Shown: piece after piece, positions 43,224-52,640 of the stretch
How positions within the stretch are numbered: the first letter of the stretch is position 1
How the letters are laid out: every line of letters begins with the position of its first letter
Assembly: GCA_037139415.1 (NCBI GenBank)
Contig: JBAXGN010000006.1
Span: 16,512-80,511, forward strand
Source of the DNA: Verrucomicrobiota bacterium
GTDB taxonomy: Bacteria > Verrucomicrobiota > Verrucomicrobiia > Limisphaerales > Fontisphaeraceae
DNA: 64,000 bases
Direction of reading: 5' to 3'
Made by a program: the position numbers and the translations under genes
Notes under the pieces: generated by a model
What the model was told of the DNA's origin: nothing
Seen by the model: the letters and a program-made list of their open reading frames with translations, nothing else
Databases searched by the model: none

Positions 43224-45107
43224 ATGAGTACTAAATCAGAATTCAACTCGAAGCACCCAGGCGTCCTCGTTTCAACGGAGGAAGCGGTGAGAACGGTCGC
43301 TATGCTATTGCAAAAGCGACAGCCCGTTCTGTTTCTTTGCGGGGCAGGCATCTCCTATGCACCACCGGCTTGCGCCCCGCTCTGGCCTTCCCTTCGCGAT
43401 GGTCTGCTCACTGCATTTTTGCAGCGCCTGGCAAACACTGGACACCTAACCGATGACGAAGTGCGTACAACTCTCGAGTCTGTGGCAAATCTGGCGAAGA
43501 AAAACAAGCTATGGATCAAACCGGAAGTCGCGATGCAATGGTTCCACCGCACTTTCCATGATGAATTGTATGGAGCTTTCTCAGTTCTTCAGCAAGGATC
43601 TCCAAATTCAAATCATCAGATTCTCGCCGCATTGGCAAAAAACGGATCCATTTCGAGCTTGCTTACAACCAATTTCGATCTGTATTTGGAAAATGCCCTT
43701 ACCCAGGCGCAGGCGGACTTTAGGATTTTCGTAGGCGAATCACCAACGGTAGATACGTTGTCGTTAACGCACTTTATGCCGGCGACTCATCGCACGGGAG
43801 TTTTTCGGCTCGTCAAAGTCCATGGTACTTTGACACACCCAGAAACCATTCAGGTCACACTGGAACAGGTCGGACATCCGTTTTCCCCCATCATCTCTGA
43901 ACGACTGGCAGGCTTACTTCATGGTATGCATGTGGTTGTCGTCGGCTACAGTGGAAATGACTATGACTTATTCCCCTTCTTGCAGGCGGAAGCCCCCCGG
44001 ATGGCGTCTCTTATGTGGCTTTGCCGAGAAATCGAGGAGTTGCATCCGGAAGTACCAAAGCTGCGTTGCCCGGTTTGCGTGACGACAGGGGATGTAAATC
44101 ATTTTTTTCGGAGGATTTCTACGGTTTTGAAACTGGCACCGGTAAGGCAATCAAAGACACTGCACTACCAGCAAAAAATCCCTATTGCCACTGATCTGCT
44201 TGAAAAATGGGCATCCAATCGTGACGAGTTGCGCGTGGCATACACGCTGTCTTCGTTTGCCAGGCACATTGGCCTCTCCGAATTCTCCCAGAGCATGTGT
44301 CGCATAGGAAAGAATCTCTGCACTGCCTGGGAATGCCGGTTTCTTAACGTCCAGGCACTCGCATTGCGCAGGAAATCACCGAAAGACGCGATGAAACTAT
44401 ATCTTCACGCTGAACACCTGGCACGCTCCTTCAGGAGTGCTGTTCCTGCTACCTACAGCAATATCACAGGCAACATCGGTTCATTATTGCATGAGTCAGG
44501 GCGGCATCGGGAAGCGCTTCGGTGGCTGCACATAAGTAGCCGCTGGGCGAAACGGGTGAAGAATAGGCGGACAACATACGACAATAATGACGACATTGGC
44601 AATTGTCTGCGGGCAGTAGGGTGTGCCAAAACCGCTGTCCGTTATCATCTCCGAGCCATCCGGCATCACAAAGCGAACAGCAACCTCATCGCCCTGTCAC
44701 TTGCTCTCAACAATCTGGGACTCGCTTACGAGGACCTAAACAACTATCGAGCAGCTTATCGGGTGTTGACCGAAAGCGTTGGACTCAAGTTCAAGGAAAC
44801 TGCTGATATTCCAGCCTTGATTCGTGGGCTGCTCGCTCTAGGAATCGCAAGTTCGCGTTTGGGAAAACAGGATGAAGCATTGAAGCATTTTAGAGATGGA
44901 CTGAAGTTGTCGTCTGTCGTGAAAGACGACGTGACCGCCACTCATATCCAGTACGAACTTTCGGCTCTTTATCACCGGAAGGGCGATAAGACTCTAGCTT
45001 GGCGTTGCTTCAATATAGCTGAGCGCATGGCCCGTAGGACACCACTGTGGAACAAAGACCGCTACCGCATGAAGCAGATTAAAGAGATCCAAGTACTATT
45101 CCGCTGA
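43224..45107 (+). CDS. SIR2-TPR protein, predicted NAD-depleting defence effector
   Basis: A 627-residue fusion. Residues about 25-290 form a SIR2-type domain with GAGIS (40-44), TTNFD (148-152), the catalytic-histidine strand VKVHG (H200) and GYSGND (241-246), the set of NAD-binding motifs seen in bacterial defence SIR2 proteins. Residues about 330-620 hold about six tetratricopeptide repeats (NITGNIGSLLHESGRHREAL; ALNNLGLAYEDLNNYRAAYR; LLALGIASSRLGKQDEALKH). Defence SIR2 proteins hydrolyse NAD+ on phage sensing and abort infection; the TPRs would sense or oligomerise. No zinc-binding cysteines of true deacetylase sirtuins are present. It is the third gene of the unit with the cyclase-like protein. 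Confidence 0.82.
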   Translation: MSTKSEFNSKHPGVLVSTEEAVRTVAMLLQKRQPVLFLCGAGISYAPPACAPLWPSLRDGLLTAFLQRLANTGHLTDDEVRTTLESVANLAKKNKLWIKPEVAMQWFHRTFHDELYGAFSVLQQGSPNSNHQILAALAKNGSISSLLTTNFDLYLENALTQAQADFRIFVGESPTVDTLSLTHFMPATHRTGVFRLVKVHGTLTHPETIQVTLEQVGHPFSPIISERLAGLLHGMHVVVVGYSGNDYDLFPFLQAEAPRMASLMWLCREIEELHPEVPKLRCPVCVTTGDVNHFFRRISTVLKLAPVRQSKTLHYQQKIPIATDLLEKWASNRDELRVAYTLSSFARHIGLSEFSQSMCRIGKNLCTAWECRFLNVQALALRRKSPKDAMKLYLHAEHLARSFRSAVPATYSNITGNIGSLLHESGRHREALRWLHISSRWAKRVKNRRTTYDNNDDIGNCLRAVGCAKTAVRYHLRAIRHHKANSNLIALSLALNNLGLAYEDLNNYRAAYRVLTESVGLKFKETADIPALIRGLLALGIASSRLGKQDEALKHFRDGLKLSSVVKDDVTATHIQYELSALYHRKGDKTLAWRCFNIAERMARRTPLWNKDRYRMKQIKEIQVLFR

Positions 45108-45442
45108 ATAACCTCGATGCGCAATTACGTTGGAATGCGTGCCGCACCTCCCCCAACCATTTGTAATCCCAGTTCTACTTTTCCAACTCCACGGCGGGAG
45201 AAGATGATTGTTAATGCGCTATTTTTTTGTTTTATTGTGATTTTCATTTTTCTTCATTTTCGTCTCGCCTCCATGGGCTGACTTTGGCAGGATGTTGCTA
45301 TGCCAATGTTTCATCCTATGAACTATGAAGGTTGAACGAAAAGACCGCATGAATAAACTGGTGATGCCAGTTTCCAAGCCGCTTTTCTCTGCTTCGCACT
45401 TTAGCTGTCCACCTGTGCCATCAGATTGAATCCAAAAACATT
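45108..45442. other. Intergenic stretch between two defence-type modules, 335 bp
   Basis: AT-rich (TTTTTTTGTTTTATTGTGATTT-like around 45220-45250) with no coding frame. It probably holds the promoter for the radical SAM operon. No terminator hairpin is obvious after the SIR2-TPR stop. Confidence 0.5.
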
Positions 45443-46438
45443 ATGCGGCTCCCCGTGCCATCATATCACTCTGCTAACGCTATAGCTCAATCCGTCGCGC
45501 CGATTCGTGCTGCATCCCATTCGAATTTGAAGATCCGGGTGGGACCTGACGGGGTCCACCTGTTTAACCGCAGGCACGGCATAAATATCCTTGCGGACGA
45601 AATCCTCCTTCCACCGACTGAGTGGTCCAAGGCACCGCGGCAAGTGTCGATTGCGTTGACAAACACCTGTGACCTCTCTTGCCCGTTCTGCTTCACTTCA
45701 AAGATGCCAGCGACTTTACCTTTGAATCAACTCTTGGATTGGTTGCGGGAACTCGACAGGAATGGGTGCTTAGGAGTTGGCTTTGGAGGCGGAGAACCAA
45801 CGCTGTACCGCCAGCTTCCTGATCTCTGTCGGCAGACAACGCATGCTACTGGTTTGGCGGTAACTCTTACTACTCATGGACACCACTTGGATTATGATCT
45901 TATCCGTGCCCTCACCGGCAACGTGCATTTTGTCCGGGTCAGCATGGACGGTGTAGGCCAAACGTATGAGGCTCTCCGTGGCCGCCCCTTTGCAGAGTTG
46001 TGTTCCAAGCTCCAATACCTCCGCGATTTGGCCCCGTTCGGGATCAACTTCCTTGTCAACTCTCGGACGGTCTCTGATTTAGACGCCGCTACGGATTTGT
46101 CAGCGAAAATTGGCGCATCAGAGTTTCTTCTTCTGCCTGAATTCCCAACCGCCACTACCTCAGGCATTGATCCTGGTACAGCTACGGCTCTACAAAATTG
46201 GATTCAACGTTACCGGGGGCCTCTTGTATTAACGGTAGCCGAGGCAGGGGCGGATGGTCTTCCGACTTGCAATCCACTTCCGGAGGAGACAGGGCTAAAT
46301 GCATATGCCCATATTGACGCGACCGGGACATTGAAACGAACTTCGTTTGACGGCCACGGTGTGACGATACGTGCCGTAGGTATCATGCATGCTCTTTCCG
46401 AACTCCAAGAACTAACATCAACCAAAGAAACACTATGA
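45443..46438 (+). CDS. Radical SAM protein of the nuclease-STAND module
   Basis: A 331-residue radical SAM enzyme. The iron-sulfur cluster motif is C76-x3-C80-x2-C83 in NTCDLSCPFCFTSKM, and the SAM-binding GGEP is at 116-119 (VGFGGGEPTLYRQL). The partial TIM barrel continues with VSMDGVGQTYEALRG, as in MoaA/PqqE-like enzymes. There is no SPASM or other extra cluster cysteine block at the C-terminus, where LKRTSFDGHGVTIRAVG is seen instead. The first ~60 residues form an N-terminal extension. The reaction is unknown; peptide or nucleotide modification is possible. Its stop overlaps the next start by 4 bases (ATGA), so it is translated with the next two genes. Confidence 0.75.
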   Translation: MRLPVPSYHSANAIAQSVAPIRAASHSNLKIRVGPDGVHLFNRRHGINILADEILLPPTEWSKAPRQVSIALTNTCDLSCPFCFTSKMPATLPLNQLLDWLRELDRNGCLGVGFGGGEPTLYRQLPDLCRQTTHATGLAVTLTTHGHHLDYDLIRALTGNVHFVRVSMDGVGQTYEALRGRPFAELCSKLQYLRDLAPFGINFLVNSRTVSDLDAATDLSAKIGASEFLLLPEFPTATTSGIDPGTATALQNWIQRYRGPLVLTVAEAGADGLPTCNPLPEETGLNAYAHIDATGTLKRTSFDGHGVTIRAVGIMHALSELQELTSTKETL

Positions 46439-46854
46439 AAATCTGGCATGGATACGGCTCAGAGCACTCAATGAACTTGGTCATGATCGGCCACTTCAAA
46501 GATACTGTATCCGCCCAAAAAGCGAAGAGCGCAATTGACGAGCTTACTGATGTAATGGGCGCGCCGGAGAACAGCCAGCGTGACGCGGAGAAATACTCCG
46601 ATGGCGCGAGGACTGTTCTGGAGAAACTCCAGTTTTACAGCCCCGGTCCCGCTGAACTCGACCAGTTTACATACGACATTCGCTCCGAAACAAAGGGCAA
46701 GACAGTCGTGATTACGACCGACGAAATTGAGGTTTCAGCATTCCTAAAACTCCTGCTGAACCAGGGGGCACGAGTAGAAGTGTACTCCGCGCACAACCAT
46801 CCAGGTACCGGCGAAGGCCGCCGAACGAGTGGAGAGGAACCACCCAATGGTTAA
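46435..46854 (+). CDS. Small DUF6375-like protein
   Basis: A 139-residue protein beginning MKIWHGYGSEHSMNLVMIGH. This start and the later VVITTDEIEVSAFLKLLLNQ and YSAHNHPGTGEGR match what I remember of the DUF6375 family; this is from memory, not a search. It looks like a ferredoxin-like alpha/beta fold with no catalytic motif, so it may act as a chaperone, substrate carrier or regulator for the radical SAM enzyme. It overlaps the radical SAM gene by 4 bases and the large nuclease-STAND gene by 8 bases, the tightest coupling in the island, which implies that the three proteins work together. Confidence 0.55.
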   Translation: MKIWHGYGSEHSMNLVMIGHFKDTVSAQKAKSAIDELTDVMGAPENSQRDAEKYSDGARTVLEKLQFYSPGPAELDQFTYDIRSETKGKTVVITTDEIEVSAFLKLLLNQGARVEVYSAHNHPGTGEGRRTSGEEPPNG

Positions 46855-49800
46855 TTGGACAGAATTCGAAAAACTCCCAGGAAGTCAGCAGCACAATTTC
46901 GAAATCCTTTGTCGCTCACTGATATTGGTTCACTATGCCCGCTACGGGCGCTTCGCAGCGTTGGCAAATCAGCCGGGCGTAGAGTTTCATCTTGAGCTAC
47001 GGAGCGCCTGCACACTCGGCGAGGCGAATCAATGGTTTGGGTGGCAGTGTCGATGGTACGATTTGCCGGTAGGCAACCAGTTAGGAGCCGCACGCCGACA
47101 GCAGATAAGCGAGGCATTGGTAAAAACGAAGAAGTCCCTGCCGGGCCTAACCGATTGGGTTCTCTGGACGCGCCACACCCTTACCAAAAGCGATCAGGAA
47201 TGGTTTTACGGCCAAACGACTGACTTTCGACTCCACCTCTGGAACTCTGCCGACGTTGAGCACCATCTTTCCGGCGATGGAGAATTACTCAAGCATACGT
47301 ACCTCGGCGAGCTTGTTTTGACGTCCCAGATCTTGGAGCAGTCCCACACCGCATCCGTGGCGCAAATCGGCCGACGATGGCTCCCTGAAGCGCATCAGGC
47401 CGTTGAAGCAGAGCGTTTGCTCCGGCAAATGCTCGGGGAAGCGGACTCGTGGGACCAACTAGCTGCCATCAGCGCTGCCACCCGCAAGGCAGCAGCACTG
47501 ATTGCGAATGAACCTCGCGCCCTCACCGAGCCTCTTGCCACATCGACGACTGCCTTCATCGAAGCCGTCAGATATGTCAGCACTGAGTTAGCTTCAATTT
47601 ACGAGTCTCTGAGGAGCGGGAACCTTCAAGTTCTCCGCCAGCAGCTCGAGGCCGCCCCCAAATGTGTTAGTCGCGAACTCGACGTTACCCCTAGGCGGCT
47701 TCGGGGAGCACGTCTCGCCTGCGGCTTGGAAGCCACAAATGCGCTGGCGGACATGAAGCTAGGCGTTCGCCTCCTCGGAGAACTGAACGAACAACTTAGC
47801 ACCCCGCTCATCAGCATTGTGGCCGATGCTGGCGGAGGCAAGACACAACTGGCGGCGCAACTTACCGCGCCCATGACCTGCCGACCTGCCGGTCTTCTTT
47901 TTCACGGTCGGGAACTCCACTCTGGGCGGACATTGGACGACCTCGCGAGAGCAATCACAATTCATGGCAAACCGGCCCCGAGTATGGTAGCTCTCCTTAC
48001 CGCTCTAAATGCTGCTGGCGAGCGAGCCTGTTGCCGTTTGCCTATAGTGATTGACGGTCTCAACGAAGCGGAGGCTCCCAAGGATTGGAAGCCACAACTC
48101 GCCGCAGTTGAAACCTATCTGAAGCAACTCCCACACGTTTTGCTAGTCGTAACTGTTCGAACCGGTGCACGCCGCCCGATGGATCGCGAGTTGCGTGCTC
48201 ACCGATCTGAAACACCCGCTAGATTAGATTTCGCTCACCAAGCTCTGCCCGATCACATCCCGCAGGTTGAAAGCCAAGGATTTGCTGGCGACACGCTAGC
48301 TGCGATCGACAAGTATTTTTCACTCTTCCGAATTAACCGAGGGGACGCCGAGTTACCATTCGAGTTGCTGAGCCATCCGCTAACCCTTCGGATCTTTTGC
48401 GAAGTCACGAACCCCGAACGGAAGCGCGAGGTGATCCTTGAGTCCGCGTCGGGCACTCTAACCGGCCTGTTCGGAAAATACTTGGACGTCGCAATTGCAC
48501 GTATCTCCGAACTATCGCCCCGGCACCGCCGGTATTACGAGCAGGACATCCGGAATGTGCTCGATGTGTTCGGAACGGAGCTTTGGAAAACAAAGGAACG
48601 TCAACTTCCCGAATCGGTCCTCCGGAAAATAATCGGAGACGACGCCCGCCCGTGGAATGAGAGCGTCGTTCACTTGCTCGAGCAAGAGGGCGTTATATTA
48701 CGATTCCCCGGCGGACGGCCGGGCGAACAGGACGTTGCTCCAGTTTACGATGCGCTGGGCGGCTACTTGATCGGCAATTCTCTCCTCCCGAAACACAGCG
48801 CATCCACGCTGGCAACCTGGCTTAACGAAGCCTCAACACACTCTGCTCTGAATGGCGAAGGTCCGGACTGCCACCCGCTCGCACTCGACACCGTGCGAGC
48901 GCTAGTCGGACTTGTACCTCGGCGGTTGCACGTGCAGCTATGGCAGTTAGCTGGCGAGCCGCTCCGAAGCGTCACTCTGCGAATGGCGGCAGATTTGGAA
49001 GGAAAGTACCTTGACGGCGCCACCGTAAACGCCCTTGCTGATATCGTTCGCGAGAATAAACTGGGGGCGGGGAACCTCTTTATCCGCGTGCTCCGGAACC
49101 GTGGCCTACCCAACCATCCCCTCAATGCCCAGTTTCTTGACACAACACTCTGTACTATGTCAGTCGCACAGCGTGACCTCGTCTGGACCGAATGGGTCCG
49201 GAGAAACAGCGATGCCTTGCGAAAGAACGCCCACGAATTAGGAGCACGATGGCAGGTATCCCAGACTGGGCGGAGCCAGAATGACCGGCTTCGGGCAAAA
49301 TGGTTGATGTGGCTGCTCACCAGTACAATCCAAGCCCTCCGGACCAAGGCAACTCGCGCATTATATTGGTTCGGCCGGGGAGAACCTGAGGCCTTCCTGC
49401 AATTAGTACGTGAGTCTCTCACGATAAACGACCCGTATGTACCCGAGCGGATGCTTGCGGTCGCTTACGGCGTGGCAATGGCATGCCATACCAGCACAGA
49501 CCCGGCGTTTCGTTCAGGTCCACTGCAAGAATTTGGACGCGAGCTCTACGACTTAATGTTTAAAGAGCACGCACCGTGTGGCACAACCCACCTTTTGACG
49601 ACCGAGTACGCCCGGAGACTGCTGGAACTTGCTTCCCTGCACAACCCGCAACTGTTCTCACCAGCCGAGCGGGCGCGTTACACTCCGCCCTACCAAGACG
49701 TCGGGCTTCGCCAGTGGCAGGAGAGCGCCAGCGAACAGGGCGAGCCTCTCGACCTCGGAACACCATTTTACGTCGATTTCGCCAATTACACGTTGGGGCG

Positions 49801-51166
49801 CCTCGTTCCAGGGCGGGAGAATTACGATTTTCAACACGCAGGCTATAAAAAGGTAAGGGCTCAGATACTTTGGCGAATTGAACAGCTCGGGTGGTCCGCC
49901 GAGCGTTTTTCGGAGGTTGACCGATCTATCAGTAGAGCCCACTCAGAAGGTCGCTCGGCACGCGACGGCTCCAAAACTGAACGGTACGGAAAAAAATATT
50001 CTTGGATAGCCTATCACGAAATGGCTGGCCTGCTTCGTGACCACGGAGCCTTCAAAAACATCGAAGATAGCGGCAGGCCCTGGTGCATTGACTTTGATCC
50101 CAGCTTTCCAGCCCCTTTGCCTGACCACTCTCTCATCTCCGCCGATTTCCTTGGAGACACGGCCATGCCGCTTCGGGATTGGATCCAGAACGGCGCTACT
50201 CCAGACATCAGCCCCTACCTTCGCCCCGATGAAGTTCACGGCCAATCCGGTCCATGGCTCGCTCTCGACGGCTTCGTTACGCAGCAAAACGACGCTCTTG
50301 GCCGCAGGCTGTTTTGCTTCACGCGGGCATTCTTGGTCCCGCGTCAGGATTCAGCGACATTGGGGTGCCTGCTGAGCAATCAACATCTCGGGGGGCGCTG
50401 GCTCCCTGAAAAGCCGAACGTGATCTACGCCTTCGCTGGCGAAAATCCTTGGTGTGGAACGTACCCGGCTGATTCAACTACAACACTTTCTTTCGTCACC
50501 GCCCAACGGCAAATAACCATGAAACGGATGCGTACGGATTTCTACTTAGACGGCAATCCAACCGGCTTAAGCGTAATCGATGTCGCGCGGTACGGACTGT
50601 GGGGCGACGATACTTTGGTGATCGACGGCGGAAGACAACTTTCACCCGAGGAATTTGAGCGTCTCGAAAGACGCGAAACTGAGGTGGACGTCGAGGAACT
50701 TGAAGACGAAACCAAGGAAATCACCGTCCAAATGCCCGTTGTGGATTTTGGGTGGGAGGGGCGCGACTTTGAGACCGAGCGAATACACGCCATCGTCCTG
50801 ACCAAACAAATCGCAAACGCTCTTGGGCTGGTCGGTCGCCCGCAGGCGTTCGACCTGTTTACCGAACAGGATGACCGGGCCACACTCAGCGTCGCCGACA
50901 AGAGTCGCGGGTATAATAACAGCCAGGAGATGTTCTTTATCCGCGAGGACTTGCTCCGTCGCTATCTCGATGCCCACAACCTCGACCTGATTTGGGCTGT
51001 CTGGGGCGAGCGCGGGGCATCCTCTGCTGAAGCGATTCAAAAAGACCCCGACCATGAGAATACCGGAGGCTGGCACAAAGTGTTTCAAACAATCTACCGC
51101 TTCAACCCGACATCTCCAGCTACTCCTGTTGAATTGATTCCACCAACACCACCCACACACCCTTAA
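46847..51166 (+). CDS. Nuclease-STAND NTPase, predicted phage sensor/effector
   Basis: A 1439-residue protein starting at the ATG at 46847. The N-terminal ~180 residues look like a PD-(D/E)XK nuclease: GVEFHLEL (E46) and FGWQCRWYDL (Q67-C68-R69), where Mrr-type enzymes have Q-C-K. Next come a helical linker and a STAND/NACHT-like NTPase with Walker A ADAGGGKT (about 326-333), Walker B LPIVIDGLNEAE (about 397-406) and a sensor strand VLLVVTVRTG. The remaining ~850 residues form a long sensor region rich in helices that I cannot classify. This layout resembles Avs-type antiviral STAND proteins, in which phage-protein binding triggers oligomerisation and nuclease activation. It is the third gene of a coupled operon and is codon-rich in GC compared with the OLD gene to the right. 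Confidence 0.75.
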   Translation: MVNWTEFEKLPGSQQHNFEILCRSLILVHYARYGRFAALANQPGVEFHLELRSACTLGEANQWFGWQCRWYDLPVGNQLGAARRQQISEALVKTKKSLPGLTDWVLWTRHTLTKSDQEWFYGQTTDFRLHLWNSADVEHHLSGDGELLKHTYLGELVLTSQILEQSHTASVAQIGRRWLPEAHQAVEAERLLRQMLGEADSWDQLAAISAATRKAAALIANEPRALTEPLATSTTAFIEAVRYVSTELASIYESLRSGNLQVLRQQLEAAPKCVSRELDVTPRRLRGARLACGLEATNALADMKLGVRLLGELNEQLSTPLISIVADAGGGKTQLAAQLTAPMTCRPAGLLFHGRELHSGRTLDDLARAITIHGKPAPSMVALLTALNAAGERACCRLPIVIDGLNEAEAPKDWKPQLAAVETYLKQLPHVLLVVTVRTGARRPMDRELRAHRSETPARLDFAHQALPDHIPQVESQGFAGDTLAAIDKYFSLFRINRGDAELPFELLSHPLTLRIFCEVTNPERKREVILESASGTLTGLFGKYLDVAIARISELSPRHRRYYEQDIRNVLDVFGTELWKTKERQLPESVLRKIIGDDARPWNESVVHLLEQEGVILRFPGGRPGEQDVAPVYDALGGYLIGNSLLPKHSASTLATWLNEASTHSALNGEGPDCHPLALDTVRALVGLVPRRLHVQLWQLAGEPLRSVTLRMAADLEGKYLDGATVNALADIVRENKLGAGNLFIRVLRNRGLPNHPLNAQFLDTTLCTMSVAQRDLVWTEWVRRNSDALRKNAHELGARWQVSQTGRSQNDRLRAKWLMWLLTSTIQALRTKATRALYWFGRGEPEAFLQLVRESLTINDPYVPERMLAVAYGVAMACHTSTDPAFRSGPLQEFGRELYDLMFKEHAPCGTTHLLTTEYARRLLELASLHNPQLFSPAERARYTPPYQDVGLRQWQESASEQGEPLDLGTPFYVDFANYTLGRLVPGRENYDFQHAGYKKVRAQILWRIEQLGWSAERFSEVDRSISRAHSEGRSARDGSKTERYGKKYSWIAYHEMAGLLRDHGAFKNIEDSGRPWCIDFDPSFPAPLPDHSLISADFLGDTAMPLRDWIQNGATPDISPYLRPDEVHGQSGPWLALDGFVTQQNDALGRRLFCFTRAFLVPRQDSATLGCLLSNQHLGGRWLPEKPNVIYAFAGENPWCGTYPADSTTTLSFVTAQRQITMKRMRTDFYLDGNPTGLSVIDVARYGLWGDDTLVIDGGRQLSPEEFERLERRETEVDVEELEDETKEITVQMPVVDFGWEGRDFETERIHAIVLTKQIANALGLVGRPQAFDLFTEQDDRATLSVADKSRGYNNSQEMFFIREDLLRRYLDAHNLDLIWAVWGERGASSAEAIQKDPDHENTGGWHKVFQTIYRFNPTSPATPVELIPPTPPTHP

Positions 51167-51238
51167 ACCAACATCAAATTCCGGCTCAACTGTCGGCAAC
51201 ACAACCACCTAAACCACTAACTAGACTCCAATACTCAT

Positions 51239-51574
51239 ATGCGCTTATCCTCACTCACCTGCCTTGGCTTCGAAACAACGGCGGTAATCGACAAATGCCC
51301 CGAACTCAATATCTCTTTTGCGGAGATACACGCCGCCGCAGAACGTGGCCAGTTGATCGCTTTCCTTCGTCAGCGCTACGGGGACTATGCGGACCTCACA
51401 CTGTACAACCTTGATCCAGCCGAACTTGCAGAGGCCGAGGCTGCCTTGCGCGACGCCGCCAGCGCTCTCGATGGCCGTGAAGGCCGCAAGACGGGCGTCC
51501 GTAATAACGGACTTTGCTTGGTCTTGGCCATAGTCCTCGAAGCAATCCAGCAGCATTCACTCCGGCGCGATTGA
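51239..51574 (+). CDS. Small unknown protein after the nuclease-STAND gene
   Basis: A 111-residue protein. The first half has mixed composition (LTCLGFETTAVIDKCPELNI) and the second half is an alanine/glutamate-rich helix (LAEAEAALRDAASALDGREG). I do not recognise a family. It is 72 bases past the nuclease-STAND gene and 10 bases before the HEPN-like gene in the same direction, so it may be part of the module or of a pair with the next gene. No ribosome-binding site is obvious. Confidence 0.45.
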   Translation: MRLSSLTCLGFETTAVIDKCPELNISFAEIHAAAERGQLIAFLRQRYGDYADLTLYNLDPAELAEAEAALRDAASALDGREGRKTGVRNNGLCLVLAIVLEAIQQHSLRRD

Positions 51575-51584
51575 CAGAGGAAAT

Positions 51585-52187
51585 ATGACGACACCTCACT
51601 GGGACTACTTTCTCGCCCTCTGCGATGATGTGCAGAAAACCGGCAGATACGTGGAAATCGCCTCCGAAAACCACCACGCATTCTCGGTGGAGTTCGTGCG
51701 CCTGCTACTGGCCATCGGCTCTGAAATCGACGTTGTCGCAAAGCAGTTATGCATTAAGATATCACCCTCATCGAAAGCAGCCAACATCAACGAATACCGG
51801 GCTGAGCTGACAGCGAAATATCCAGCTTTCTCCACGGTTTCCGTAAACATTTCCCGTGCCACAATTGCCCTCGTTCCATGGGTCGCTTGGGCGAAGGGAC
51901 AGAATCCAGTGTGGTGGCAATACTACAACAACGTGAAACACCAACGTCACCGTTACTACAAGGAGGCCAACCAGTTAAATACCCTAAACTCGCTGGCCGG
52001 GCTTTTTGTTTTGTTAGGGTATTTTTACGCAGAGGAGATGGATCGATTTGAACTCACTCCATTCCCAGATCTTTTGCACTTTGACTCCAAATACCGCGGC
52101 TCGGTCTCCCGGACCATAATGGAAAGGCAATATCGGTTACCAGGCGTGCCCATCCCAGAATCGTTGGCTATAGCCAAGAAACGCTAA
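51585..52187 (+). CDS. HEPN-like helical protein
   Basis: A 200-residue helical protein with a good ribosome-binding site (AGAGGAAAT before the ATG). The first helices read FSVEFVRLLLAIGSEIDVVA, and the conserved core is WWQYYNNVKHQRHRYYKEAN, then LNTLNSLAGLFVLLGYFYAE. The N-x-x-K-H-x-R pattern and all-helical layout resemble HEPN-fold proteins, many of which are RNases or RNA-binding helpers in defence and toxin systems. The true R-x4-H active site is not clearly present, so activity is uncertain. It lies 10 bases after the small unknown gene. Confidence 0.5.
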   Translation: MTTPHWDYFLALCDDVQKTGRYVEIASENHHAFSVEFVRLLLAIGSEIDVVAKQLCIKISPSSKAANINEYRAELTAKYPAFSTVSVNISRATIALVPWVAWAKGQNPVWWQYYNNVKHQRHRYYKEANQLNTLNSLAGLFVLLGYFYAEEMDRFELTPFPDLLHFDSKYRGSVSRTIMERQYRLPGVPIPESLAIAKKR

Positions 52188-52380
52188 CTGGCCACGTGAT
52201 CTCGTGTGCATCTATTTAATATAGGAGATACAGTTGGTTCCCGCCTTTCGTTCGCTCGTTTTTGTGTTTTATTTTACGTCATAGTCTGTGCTTTTCATTA
52301 ATTGTCCTCTGATGTTCATTGCCGTATTGGTCATATTACAGCGTCTTTGGTGGCGCATCTCCGGCGTTTATTCTGTACGC

Positions 52381-52587
52381 ATGAAAAAACCGAACAAAAT
52401 AGTTCACCAGTATCTTCCATTCCGTGTGTTGATCAAACAATGGTTCCAGAGTTTGATTAAGCGCAACAATAGTGGTTGTTCCAATGAGTACAACCAAGTC
52501 ATGAAAAAGCTCCAGGAGATAGAGGACGCAATTGAGGTTATTTCACGACAAATCGCCAAATGGGCCAAGGCCGACTCGGAGGAATAA
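52381..52587 (+). CDS. Possible small basic protein, uncertain
   Basis: A 68-codon frame (MKKPNKIVHQYLPFRVLIKQ, then a C-terminal helix YNQVMKKLQEIEDAIEVISR). No Shine-Dalgarno site is seen before the ATG. It may be a small gene of the island or chance sequence. The C-terminal amphipathic helix makes it slightly more gene-like than the surroundings. Confidence 0.25.
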   Translation: MKKPNKIVHQYLPFRVLIKQWFQSLIKRNNSGCSNEYNQVMKKLQEIEDAIEVISRQIAKWAKADSEE

Positions 52588-52640
52588 ATTCCCGTTGGAG
52601 CAAATTTTTTCTTCATAGGATTTAATATTAGTCCCAAAGG

